A stretch of 64,000 nucleotides of DNA. Origin: HK1 sp965202735 (lineage in GTDB: Bacteria > Pseudomonadota > Gammaproteobacteria > HK1). The DNA is taken from positions 806,001-870,000 of the forward strand of contig OZ241844.1 of assembly GCA_965202735.1 (NCBI GenBank), read 5' to 3'. The notes beneath the pieces were generated by a model that searched no databases, had not been told where the DNA came from, and was given only the letters and a program-made list of their open reading frames with translations. The translations under genes were made by a program, and so were the position numbers. Shown in pieces: positions 25,757 through 33,971 of the stretch (position 1 is the first letter of the stretch; every line of letters begins with the position of its first letter).

Positions 25757-27508
25757 GTGACCGTCGTTCCCGGCTCGGCGGCCGGAGCCGCGCCGGAGCC
25801 CCGGGACCGCACGCGGGAGCGGGAGCGGCCCGGCCGGGTCCGGACGGTCCTGATCGCGGCCCTGGGAGGTGAAGGCGGCGGAGTCCTCTCGAGCTGGCTC
25901 GTCGACGCCGCCACCGAGGACGGCCGGCGCGTGCAGGCGACATCGGTGCCCGGCGTGGCCCAGCGCACCGGAGCCACCACCTACTACCTGGAGATCGGTC
26001 CCCGCGTCTCCCGGGACGATGGCGGGGCCGTCCGCCGGCCGGCCGGCGGGGCCGCGCCCGAGGCGCCGGGGCGCGGCGGCGCGGCGGGGAGCGGCGCCGG
26101 CCCGGAGAACGAAGCCCCCCCGGAGGGCCCGGGCTCCGGTCCGGAAGCCGCGGGGACCGCCATGGCCCTGCTCCCCACCCCCGGCAACGTCGACCTCCTG
26201 GTGGCGTCCGAGCTCCTCGAAGCGGGGCGCGCGGCGCAGACCGGAATGATCACCCCGGATCGGACCACCGTCATCGCATCCACCCATCGCACCTTCGCCA
26301 TCGCCGAGAAGAGCGCGATGGGGGACGGCCGGTTCGAGGACGAGCGCATCCGGCGCGCGGTCCGCGAGCTCTCGCGCCGGCATGTCCTCACCGACCTCGG
26401 AAAGGTCGCGGAGCGGGCCGGCACGGTGCTCAGCTCGGTGCTGCTCGGCGCGGTCGCGGGAAGCGGGGCGCTTCCGATGCCGCGCGAACGGCTGCGGGCC
26501 GCGATCGAACGGGCGGGGATCGCGGTCGAGGCAAACCTGCGGGGCTTCGACGCCGGCTGCCGGCTCTTCGACGAGGCGCCCGCGGGGGACGCGGCGACCG
26601 GCGAGGACCGTCCCCCGGCCGTTGCGCCGGCCGCCGTGGCCTCCTCCCGTTCACCGGCTTCGATCGAGGCCCGCGTGGAGGCATTGCCGGAAGCCGTCCG
26701 CGCGGTCGCGCGCCTCGGCGTGGAGCGCACCATCGACTACCAGGACGCACGGTACGCAGCCCTGTACCTCGGCCGCATCGAGCGGGCGCTGGCGGGGCTC
26801 GGAGCCGCGCCGGCGGCGCCGGCGGACTCCCGTGATGCAGTCCTCGAGGCCGCCCGGGAGGTCGCCCGGCACCTCGCGCTCTGGATGTGCTTCGAGGACA
26901 TCATCCGGGTCGCGGACCTGAAGACCCGCCGTGCGAGAATCGAGCGGGTGCGCTCCGAGGTGCGGGCGCAGCCGGGGCAGCCGGTGATCGTCACCGAGTT
27001 CCTCAAGCCCGGGGTGGACGAGTGGTGCTCCCTCCTCCCCACCCGGCTCGCGCGGCCCATCCTCCGCGCGGCGGAACGCGGCGGGTGGCGCCGCCGGCTC
27101 AATGTCGGGCTCCACGTGCGCACCAGCACCGTCGGCGGGTTCCTCCTGCTGTGGACGCTCGCCCGGCTCCGGCCGCTGCGGCGGGGCATGCACCGCTTCG
27201 TGGAGGAGCAGGCGCGGGCCGAGGCGTGGCTCGCGCATGTGGCCGAGGCGTCCGCCACGAGCTCCGCCTTCGCCCTGGAAGCGGCCCGCTGCGCGGGTCT
27301 CGTCAAGGGCTACGGCGACACCCGCGAGCGGGGCGTGCGGAGCTTCGAGCGCGTGATGGCCCGCCTCGCCGACTGCGCGCGCGTTCCCGAGGCCGCCGCC
27401 CGCCTTCGCATCCTGCGCGAAGCGGCCCTCGCCGACCCCGAAGGCGGCCGGCTCGACGCCGCGGTCGCGGCGCTTCACGCGGATGCCGCGCGCCCGGGGA
27501 GCGGCTGA
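25757..27508 (+). CDS. iorB: Indolepyruvate oxidoreductase subunit beta with C-terminal extension
   Basis: A 583-residue protein. Residues about 30-190 are the gamma-type domain of 2-oxoacid:ferredoxin oxidoreductases (LGGEGGGVLSSWL, SVPGVAQRTGATTYY), interrupted by an Ala/Gly/Pro-rich loop at about 85-130. From about 290 a long helical region typical of the DUF6537-like extension of this family follows. The GTG at 25757, preceded by GGGGAAGG, is the best start after iorA, 110 bases away. It completes the enzyme encoded by iorA. A hairpin at 27560 may end the transcript. Confidence 0.85.
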   Translation: MTVVPGSAAGAAPEPRDRTRERERPGRVRTVLIAALGGEGGGVLSSWLVDAATEDGRRVQATSVPGVAQRTGATTYYLEIGPRVSRDDGGAVRRPAGGAAPEAPGRGGAAGSGAGPENEAPPEGPGSGPEAAGTAMALLPTPGNVDLLVASELLEAGRAAQTGMITPDRTTVIASTHRTFAIAEKSAMGDGRFEDERIRRAVRELSRRHVLTDLGKVAERAGTVLSSVLLGAVAGSGALPMPRERLRAAIERAGIAVEANLRGFDAGCRLFDEAPAGDAATGEDRPPAVAPAAVASSRSPASIEARVEALPEAVRAVARLGVERTIDYQDARYAALYLGRIERALAGLGAAPAAPADSRDAVLEAAREVARHLALWMCFEDIIRVADLKTRRARIERVRSEVRAQPGQPVIVTEFLKPGVDEWCSLLPTRLARPILRAAERGGWRRRLNVGLHVRTSTVGGFLLLWTLARLRPLRRGMHRFVEEQARAEAWLAHVAEASATSSAFALEAARCAGLVKGYGDTRERGVRSFERVMARLADCARVPEAAARLRILREAALADPEGGRLDAAVAALHADAARPGSG

Positions 27509-27559
27509 CGAAAGCGGGCGCCGACTCCCGCGCGGCCGCCCGTCCGTCGAGCCCGGCAC

Positions 27560-27581
27560 GATCGACCGGAAGCGGTCGATC
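27560..27581 (+). terminator. Hairpin after iorB
   Basis: Perfect 9-bp stem GATCGACCG/CGGTCGATC with a GAAG loop; an overlapping alternative stem CGGAAGCG/CGCTTCCG spans 27567-27588. No T-run follows. Just after it, a 16-bp unit (GATGATCCGACGAAGG) is repeated twice at 27592-27623. Confidence 0.5.
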
Positions 27582-27629
27582 GCTTCCGAGCGATGATCCG
27601 ACGAAGGGATGATCCGACGAAGGCGCGCG

Positions 27630-28070
27630 CTACTCCCGCGCAATCGTCCTGGTCAGGACCAGGTGGTTGCGGCCGTCCTCGCGGCGGTAGGAGAGCGCGT
27701 CGGTGTACTTGCGCATCAGGTGGAAGCCGAGTCCGCCCATCGCCTGATCCTGCAGGAACGCGTCCAGGTCCGGCTCGGCGTCCTCGCCGAACGGATCGAG
27801 CTCGTTGCCGTCGTCGACGACCCGGACGACGAGGGTCCGGCCATCGTCCCGGAGCCGCACGTCGACATGGATGTCGTGCTCCTCGGTGTCGTCGAATCCG
27901 TAGTTGACGATATTCATCACCGCTTCTTCGAGGCACAACTGAAGCTCGAACCGGGCCTTCTCGGGAAAGTGGTTCCGGTCCGCGAACTCGTCGATGGCTT
28001 CCGCGCACCGGATCAGCTCGTGGCTGTCGTTCCTGAGCACGAGACTGAGGGTCCTGGTCGCGCCTGTCAT
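27630..28070 (-). CDS. Anti-sigma factor / serine kinase-type ATP-binding protein (RsbW-like)
   Basis: A 146-residue GHKL ATPase of the HATPase_c_2 kind. The N box is EEAVMNIVNYGF (about 52-63), a G1-type box is VVDDGNELDPF, and GGLGFHLM forms the ATP lid. Such proteins bind or phosphorylate anti-anti-sigma partners in partner-switch circuits. No sigma or STAS gene is adjacent, so the target is unknown. The ATG at 28070 is used; the open frame further upstream comes from a family 1 repeat. Confidence 0.85.
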   Translation of the reverse strand: MTGATRTLSLVLRNDSHELIRCAEAIDEFADRNHFPEKARFELQLCLEEAVMNIVNYGFDDTEEHDIHVDVRLRDDGRTLVVRVVDDGNELDPFGEDAEPDLDAFLQDQAMGGLGFHLMRKYTDALSYRREDGRNHLVLTRTIARE

Positions 28071-28604
28071 CGTTCCATCCCCGTCGGCATCCGGTCCCGC
28101 AGCGCGTGGCGCGCCGTCCCGCGGACCGTGCTCCCCGGTACGGAGTGTCCCGCCAAACACCCGGCGTGCGCAACACTGACTCACGGCCCGGTCCGCCAGG
28201 GAGGGTCCGCGATGACGGCGGCCACCGAGCCGTCGGGGACGCCGCTCGGCCAGCGATTCCCGCCAGCGCCCGGAAGAGGCCGTACCGTGGTGGGATCGTG
28301 GCGCGATTTCGACCTTCGGGGCGTCGAGCCGAGGGGGATTTCGGGGGCCTGTTCCCGCCTGGCGGGAATTGCTGCCGCTCGGCACCGCGTCGTGCACGTC
28401 ACGTGATCATTGCGTGACAATTGTCCCTCACACTTGCCATCGGCGCCCGCCGGAAGGGCCGTGTGAAGAAGGGAGACGGCGACCGGCACGGGATAGGGCG
28501 CCAATGCAGGGAGGCTGTTGTCATGGCCACCTTCATGAGAGACAGTCACCCGCACGCAGCGCTTGCCCGCGCTGAATGGCAGATCAACCACCGTGGAGAA
28601 GACG
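28071..28604. other. Spacer with repeat copy 6 and probable RTX upstream region
   Basis: No gene seen. It contains family 1 copy 6 and an AT-richer segment at about 28395-28435 with overlapping palindromes (CACGTGAT, GACAATTGTC) that may be a regulatory site for the RTX gene; no clear -35/-10 pair could be fixed. Confidence 0.5.
28256..28369 (-). repeat. Dispersed repeat family 1, copy 6
   Basis: A 114-bp reverse-oriented copy; the right end keeps the short palindrome TTCCCGCCTGGCGGGAA. Confidence 0.85.
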
Positions 28605-30131
28605 ATGACACCGAAAATTCTGGAAGGCGGCAAGGGCGACGACACGCTGATGGGGGGCATGGGCGACAATGTGATCCGAGGCGGCGATGGCAACGACACT
28701 CTGTATGGCGGGACCGGCAACGCCTCCGCCGACCGGGAGAAGTTCGACATGACTCCCGGTATCTCGGACAACGACACGCTGTACGGCGAGGGGGGCGACG
28801 ATACCCTGGACGGCGGCAAGGGCGACGACACCCTGTACGGCGGTGACGGCGTCGACACCCTGTACGGCGATGACGGCGACGACACCCTGTACGGCGGCGA
28901 CGGCATCGACACGCTGTACGGCGGCCAGGGCAACGACACCCTGTACGGCGGCAAGGGCGACGACTGTCTCTTCGGCGGCCAGGGCGACGACAGGCTCTAC
29001 GGCGGCCAGGGCAATGACTGTCTCCAGGGCCACACGGGCAACGACGTCTTCGTCTTTGCGGTCGGGGACGGCTACGACCGGATCGACGATTTCGAGAGCG
29101 GCGACACCATCGAGTTCATCGGCCTGGCCGGCGGGTTCGAAGCGCTGGACATCAGTGACCGGTCCGACGGCCTCGGGGCCGAAATCCGCTACGGCGACGG
29201 CAACGACAGGATCGTGCTGTTGGGCGTGGCGGCGAAGGACGTCGACGAGAGCGCCTTCAGGTTTGTGAACGGCGACGACGACAGCGGAGACGACGACAGC
29301 GGAGACGACGACAGCGACGGCGACGATGGCAACGACGGCGACGGCGACGCCTACGGCTTGCAGGTCGTCGCCCCCGAGAAGGAGAAGGAGGAAGCGCCCG
29401 CCGAGCAGAAGGCCGGCGGGAAGAAAGAGAAGGGCACCAACGGCGACGACACGCTGACGGGCGGCGACGGCGACGAGGCGCTCCACGGCGGCAAGGGCGA
29501 CGACACGCTGACGGGCGGAATGGGCGACGACGTGCTGCGCGGCGGCAAGGGCGACGACGTGCTGTATGGCGGGACCGGCAACGCCTCCGCCGACCGGGAG
29601 AAGTTCGACATGACCCCCGGCATCTCGGACAACGACACGCTGTACGGCGGCAAGGGCGACGACATCCTGGACGGCGGCAAGGGTGATGACACGCTGTACG
29701 GCGGCGAGGGCTACGACACGCTGTACGGCGATGACGGCGACGACACGCTGTACGGCGGCGAGGGCGTCGGCCATCTCGAAGGCGGCGCCGGCAACGACAC
29801 GATCCATGGCGGCAGTGACGATGACTGTCTCTACGGCGGCCTCGGCGACGACACGCTGACAGGCGGCCAGGGCGATGACTGTCTCCTGGGCGGCGACGGC
29901 AACGACACCTTCGTGTTTGCGGCCGGGGACGGGAGCTTCGACCGGATCTCCGATTTCGGGAGCGGCGACACCATCGAGTTCCGCGGCGTGGACGGCGGGT
30001 TCGCGGGGCTGGACATCAGGCAGCGGGCCGACGGCAGCGGGACCGAGATCCGCTACGGCGACGGCGACATGATCGTGCTTGCGAACGTGGACGCCTCGAC
30101 GCTGACGGAGGGGGATTTCGAGTTCGCCTGA
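28605..30131 (+). CDS. RTX (hemolysin-type Ca2+-binding repeat) protein, two-block
   Basis: A 508-residue protein made almost wholly of GGxGxDxLx nonapeptides (for example GGKGDDTLYGG) forming two calcium-binding beta-rolls, about residues 5-150 and 285-430. Each block ends in the same cap (GDGYDRIDDFESGDTIEF and GSFDRISDFGSGDTIEF). An acidic DDDSGDDDS linker with a Lys-rich tail joins them (about 225-280). No signal peptide; secretion would be by a type I system reading the C-terminus, none of which is in the window. The ATG at 28605 has GTGGAGAAG upstream. No enzymatic domain is present, so a surface or matrix role is likely. Confidence 0.85.
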   Translation: MTPKILEGGKGDDTLMGGMGDNVIRGGDGNDTLYGGTGNASADREKFDMTPGISDNDTLYGEGGDDTLDGGKGDDTLYGGDGVDTLYGDDGDDTLYGGDGIDTLYGGQGNDTLYGGKGDDCLFGGQGDDRLYGGQGNDCLQGHTGNDVFVFAVGDGYDRIDDFESGDTIEFIGLAGGFEALDISDRSDGLGAEIRYGDGNDRIVLLGVAAKDVDESAFRFVNGDDDSGDDDSGDDDSDGDDGNDGDGDAYGLQVVAPEKEKEEAPAEQKAGGKKEKGTNGDDTLTGGDGDEALHGGKGDDTLTGGMGDDVLRGGKGDDVLYGGTGNASADREKFDMTPGISDNDTLYGGKGDDILDGGKGDDTLYGGEGYDTLYGDDGDDTLYGGEGVGHLEGGAGNDTIHGGSDDDCLYGGLGDDTLTGGQGDDCLLGGDGNDTFVFAAGDGSFDRISDFGSGDTIEFRGVDGGFAGLDIRQRADGSGTEIRYGDGDMIVLANVDASTLTEGDFEFA

Positions 30132-30211
30132 TGCGGTGCGGCGCAACGCCGTTTCGCACACTCTCCCACAGGGGCGCACCGCCATCGCGCACGAGCGCCC
30201 GCCGGAGACCA

Positions 30212-30243
30212 CCGGAGACCGCCGCACTCGCGGCGGTCTCCGG
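30212..30243. terminator. Strong bidirectional hairpin between RTX and paaK
   Basis: Perfect 14-bp stem (CCGGAGACCGCCGC and its complement) around an ACTC loop, between two convergent genes. A good fit for a shared terminator, though no T-run is seen. Confidence 0.75.
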
Positions 30244-30327
30244 CATCGGGACGTCGAAGACCCGACCACACCAGCAGGCGTACCTCGAATCTCGTCGCGC
30301 TGGCGAGGGCGGCCAGGGGCCGCTTCG

Positions 30328-31644
30328 TCAGTCCTTCGGACGCAGGTCGACGACGCGTTTCGCCTTGCCGATCGAGCGTTCGAGCGACTCCGGCTCCCGG
30401 ACGTCGACACCGGCGGTGATGCCGATCCGCGACTTGATGCGTCCGGCGAGGTCGCGTCCGGCCGCCTCGCGCGTCCCTTCGTCCGCGGCGCCCGCCCGGG
30501 CCTCGGCGATGATCGTGAGCTCGTCGAGGCGGCCCGAGCGCCGCACCTCCAGACGGTAGTGCGGCGACAGCCGCCCGTCGCCGAGCAGGAGCTCCTCGAC
30601 CTGGGTCGGGAACAGATTGACGCCGCGGATGATCAGCATGTCGTCGCTGCGGCCGGTCACCTTCATCATGCGCCGCATCGTGCGGGCGGTGCCCGGCAGC
30701 AGCCGGGTCAGGTCGCGGGTGCGATAGCGGATCACCGGGCACGCCTCCCTGGTGAGGGAGGTGAAGACCAGCTCCCCCGTCTCGCCGTCGGGCAGCACCT
30801 CGCCGGTCGCCGGATCGATGATTTCGGGGTAGAAGTGGTCCTCCCAGATGTGGAGCCCGTCCTTGCTCTCCGCGCACTCGACCGAGACGCCCGGGCCGAC
30901 GATCTCGGAGAGCCCGTAGATGTCGAGGGCCTGGATGCCGAACCCGGCCTCGATCTCCTCGCGCATCGCGCCGGTCCACGGCTCGGCGCCGAACATGCCG
31001 ATCTCCAGCGAGCACCGCTTCGGGTCCAGGCCCTGGCGGGCGAACTCGTCCGCGATCGCGAGCATGTACGAAGGCGTCACCGCGATCACCCGAGGCCTGA
31101 ACTCGTCGATGAGCTGCACCTGGCGCCCGGTCAGCCCGCCCGACACGGGGACCACCGTGCACCCGAGGCGCTCGGCGCCGCCATGAAAGCCGAGACCGCC
31201 GGTGAACAGACCGTAGCCGTAGGTGATCTGCATCATGTCGCCGGAGCGGACCCCGGCCGCGCGCATCGACCGGGCCAGGACGCCGGCCCACATGTCGAGG
31301 TCGTTCCCGGTGTAGCCGACCACGGTGGGCTTCCCGGTGGTGCCGCTCGACGCATGGATGCGCATCACCCGTTCGCGCGGCACCGCGAACATGCCGAAGG
31401 GGTAGTTGCGGCGGAGATCGTCCTTGACGGTGAACGGGAACCCGGCGAGGTCGTCGAGCGAACGGAGATCGCCCGGAGTCACGCCGGCCTCGTCGAACCG
31501 TGACCGGTAGTGGGCGACGTTGTCGTACGCGTGCCGCACGCTCGCGCGCAGGCGCGCAAGCTGCAACGCCGCGATCTCGTCGCGACTGGCGGTCTCGATC
31601 GGCTCCAGCTCGTTCGGGTCCGCAGGACGAGCGGACCGGCTCAC
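30328..31644 (-). CDS. paaK: Phenylacetate-CoA ligase
   Basis: A 438-residue adenylate-forming ligase that makes phenylacetyl-CoA from phenylacetate, ATP and CoA. It has SSGTTGKPT (99-107), the YGLSEIVGPGV segment, VIRYRTRDLTRL and SDDMLIIRGVNLFPTQVE as in PaaK enzymes; length fits (about 430-440). It starts on a GTG at 31644 that overlaps the decarboxylase stop, so the two genes are coupled. The indolepyruvate oxidoreductase nearby makes the same aryl-acetyl-CoA from keto acids, so the region may handle aromatic amino acid breakdown or salvage. Confidence 0.9.
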   Translation of the reverse strand: MSRSARPADPNELEPIETASRDEIAALQLARLRASVRHAYDNVAHYRSRFDEAGVTPGDLRSLDDLAGFPFTVKDDLRRNYPFGMFAVPRERVMRIHASSGTTGKPTVVGYTGNDLDMWAGVLARSMRAAGVRSGDMMQITYGYGLFTGGLGFHGGAERLGCTVVPVSGGLTGRQVQLIDEFRPRVIAVTPSYMLAIADEFARQGLDPKRCSLEIGMFGAEPWTGAMREEIEAGFGIQALDIYGLSEIVGPGVSVECAESKDGLHIWEDHFYPEIIDPATGEVLPDGETGELVFTSLTREACPVIRYRTRDLTRLLPGTARTMRRMMKVTGRSDDMLIIRGVNLFPTQVEELLLGDGRLSPHYRLEVRRSGRLDELTIIAEARAGAADEGTREAAGRDLAGRIKSRIGITAGVDVREPESLERSIGKAKRVVDLRPKD

Positions 31645-33170
31645 TTCGAGAGCTCCTCCCGCCCGAACCGCTCGACGGCCTCGAGGGTCTCGCGCACGTC
31701 GTCCCAGGTCGTGTTGTGGTTGATGATGCACAGGCGCTGGGAGAACCTGCCTCCGACCAGCGTCGAGGACATGAGCGCCCGGTCTTCCCAGAACACGCGC
31801 GCGAGCACCGTCCGGTTGACGCGGTCCAGGGTCGCCTCGTCCACTTCGGCGTCCGCCGGGTTGACCCGGAAGCACACGATCCCGAGCGACACCGGAGCCA
31901 GCAGCTCCAGGGTCGCGCTCTCCCGGGCGAACTCGCCGGCCTTCCCGGCCAAGGCCATCCCCCGCGCGATGGCGCGCCGGAACGCGGCCATGCCGAACGT
32001 CTGGATCGACATCCAGATCTTGAGCGCCCGGCACCCTCGGCTCAACTGCAGGCTCCGGTCCGAGAAGTTGGGATGGTTCGCTCCCCAGATGGTGTCCTGG
32101 AGGACATCGTGGTGCACGGAGAACGCACCCTCGAGGGTGCGTATGTCCTTCACCATCAGGCCGCCGGCCTCGTAGGGCTGGAAGAGCCACTTGTGTCCGT
32201 CCAGCCCGATGGAGTCCGACCGCTCGATGCCCCGCATGAGCTGCCGGCCCTCTTCGGTCAGCATCGCGAAGCCGCCGTAGGCGGCGTCGGCGTGCAGCCA
32301 GACGCCTTGGGCCTCGCAGAAATCGGCCATCTCCTCCAGGGGGTCGATCGCGCCGTTGCTGGTCGCCCCGGCGTTGGCGCAGACCGCCATGGGGTGGAGC
32401 CCCGCGTCGCGGTCGGCGGCGACGGTGCGGACGAGCGCGTCCATGTCGAGGCGGAAGCGCTCGTCCATGGGGATCATGCGGATGCAGTCGGGCCGGACAC
32501 CGACGATCCTCGCGGCGCGGACCTGCGCGCTGTGGCTCTGGTCGCTCATGTACACGGTCGGACGCTCGGGGTTCCCCGCCGCCTCCCGCGCCGCGACGAA
32601 CGCGTTGAGGGCCGCCGCCGAGCCGCCGCTCGTCAGCAGCCCGCCCGCGCCCTCCGGATAGCCGAGCCAGCGCCGGATCCACTCGATCACCACGAGCTCG
32701 ATCTGGCTCGGGCCGCTGGCGACCAGCCAGGTGCAGGCATTGAAGTTGTATCCGGCCGCGATGAAGTCGGCCAGCACCCCCGGCCAGGTCGGCGCGGAGG
32801 GCACGAAGGCGAAGCAGCGGGGGTGATCCAGGCGCGCCGCGAACGGGAGCATCTCGCGGGCGGCTCTGTCGATGACCTCCGACGCCGGACGGCCTTCCTC
32901 GGGCGGGTCCTCCAGCAGCCGATCCTCGAGCTCCTTCTGGAAGTCGCCGTCCCATGCGCCCTCTTCCGGCAGCCCCTCGATCCGGCTCACCAGCAGCTCG
33001 GCCGCCTGGCGCGCGAGATCGAGCATCAGCTCGGGCGCCATCCCGAGGTCGCCGCGCCCGCCGCCCTCGGGGCCCGCGCGGGAAGCCGCGTCGCCGGGCT
33101 TCGGCGAACCTTTCACTCCCGGGTCCTGCTCGACTCGTCTCACGGTCTCTTCCCTCCTGGCAGGCCGCAC
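31641..33170 (-). CDS. PLP-dependent group II decarboxylase (aromatic-L-amino-acid type)
   Basis: A 509-residue PLP enzyme. The PLP lysine is K327 in LDGHKWLFQP, with the upstream Asp in HADAAYGG (about 293-300) that pairs with the pyridine nitrogen. SGGSAAALNA (181-190) binds the phosphate. Members decarboxylate Tyr, Trp, DOPA, Glu or related amino acids; some relatives are aldehyde synthases. Coupling to a phenylacetate-CoA ligase favours an aromatic substrate. The first 45 residues are low-complexity, so the true start may be an internal ATG (for example near residue 44). Confidence 0.85.
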   Translation of the reverse strand: MRPARREETVRRVEQDPGVKGSPKPGDAASRAGPEGGGRGDLGMAPELMLDLARQAAELLVSRIEGLPEEGAWDGDFQKELEDRLLEDPPEEGRPASEVIDRAAREMLPFAARLDHPRCFAFVPSAPTWPGVLADFIAAGYNFNACTWLVASGPSQIELVVIEWIRRWLGYPEGAGGLLTSGGSAAALNAFVAAREAAGNPERPTVYMSDQSHSAQVRAARIVGVRPDCIRMIPMDERFRLDMDALVRTVAADRDAGLHPMAVCANAGATSNGAIDPLEEMADFCEAQGVWLHADAAYGGFAMLTEEGRQLMRGIERSDSIGLDGHKWLFQPYEAGGLMVKDIRTLEGAFSVHHDVLQDTIWGANHPNFSDRSLQLSRGCRALKIWMSIQTFGMAAFRRAIARGMALAGKAGEFARESATLELLAPVSLGIVCFRVNPADAEVDEATLDRVNRTVLARVFWEDRALMSSTLVGGRFSQRLCIINHNTTWDDVRETLEAVERFGREELSK

Positions 33171-33236
33171 GTCTCACGCGCAAGCGTATACTCTGGAACA
33201 CCTGCTCTTGCAATTGCCGGATGGAACGATGGAATG

Positions 33237-33260
33237 CCGGAGTGGACATGGACACTCCGG
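33237..33260. promoter_or_regulatory. Hairpin/palindrome in the divergent spacer
   Basis: Perfect inverted repeat CCGGAGTG and CACTCCGG with an 8-base loop, between the decarboxylase gene and the lysine-repeat protein gene. GCAATTGCCGGATGG (about 33210) and GCAACTGCCGGAATGG (about 33303) are related direct repeats flanking it. Could be an operator or 5' UTR hairpin; unproven. Confidence 0.35.
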
Positions 33261-33356
33261 CGACACGGCGCTCCGTGGCGAGTGGCCGCGGGGAGTGATC
33301 CTGCAACTGCCGGAATGGAGCACGCACTCAGGCAAACGACCACGGAGAGCTTCCGG

Positions 33357-33890
33357 ATGATTGGGAAAATCCTCGCGGCTTCCGCCGCCGTACTGCTCGC
33401 CCTCCCCGCGACCGCGGACGAGATCTGGCATGTCAAGGGCTTTCACGAGGACGGCGCAATCCTCGACATCAAGGCGATCGACGCCGGCGGCGCGATACAC
33501 GACGTGAAGGTGATACGGGTCGAGGGCGGTGGGCAGGTCATGGGCATCAAGGCCCTGGTCGACGGCCAGCGCCTTCCCGTCAAGCTGATCGACCAGGGCG
33601 GCCGGTACCTGTCCGTCAAGGCGATCGGCGCCGACGGCACGCTGCTCGACATCAAGGCCCTCGAAGGGGACGAAAGGCTCGACGTCAAGGGCGTCGCCCA
33701 GGACGGTCACGTGGTTCACATCAAGGCCGTCCATGCGGACGGCGAACGCTTCCACGGCGTGAAGGCGCTCGGGCCGAACGGAAGAACCTGGGACGTGAAG
33801 GGGCTGCGCCTGTCGGAGGGCGAGCATGAAGGCGAGGTGCATGGCGTGAAGTTCCACGGCCACGTCAAGGCCATCCCGGCCGGATACTGA
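33357..33890 (+). CDS. Secreted 12-residue lysine-repeat protein of unknown family
   Basis: A 177-residue protein. Residues 1-20 are a signal peptide (LAASAAVLLALPATA). The mature part is about a dozen tandem units of 11-13 residues with the core [hydrophobic]-x-[IV]-K-[AGV]-[ILVF], for example LDIKAIDAGG, LSVKAIGADG, LDIKALEGD, VHIKAVHADG, each with a Lys at the same place and a Gly/Asp turn. This would suit a small beta-solenoid with a lysine ladder. I do not recognise the family and assign no function. The ATG at 33357 is chosen for the signal peptide. Convergent with the HEAT-repeat gene. Confidence 0.7.
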   Translation: MIGKILAASAAVLLALPATADEIWHVKGFHEDGAILDIKAIDAGGAIHDVKVIRVEGGGQVMGIKALVDGQRLPVKLIDQGGRYLSVKAIGADGTLLDIKALEGDERLDVKGVAQDGHVVHIKAVHADGERFHGVKALGPNGRTWDVKGLRLSEGEHEGEVHGVKFHGHVKAIPAGY

Positions 33891-33971
33891 GCGTCGCGCC
33901 TCTCCCGCTCCGCGGATGCCGGGAGCCGGAGCCCGGTCCCCGCCCGGGGGGCGGACGGTACGGCATGACCC

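Noticed and set aside
22952..27508. A 1518-codon frame ending in iorB
   Set aside because: Residues before about 935 are the shadow of iorA and of the DUF924 gene; GC-rich DNA with few stops explains its length.
28584..30410. 608-codon minus-strand frame opposite the RTX gene
   Set aside because: A mirror of the GGxGxD repeats (VVALAAVQRVV-type pattern); no start signal or family match.
30328..33327. A 999-codon frame that seems to fuse a protein to phenylacetate-CoA ligase
   Set aside because: The upstream part is the out-of-frame shadow of the decarboxylase; the ligase has its own GTG at 31644.
31500..33890. 796-codon plus-strand frame ending in the lysine-repeat protein
   Set aside because: All but the last 177 codons are antisense to the decarboxylase and ligase; the signal peptide start at 33357 defines the gene.
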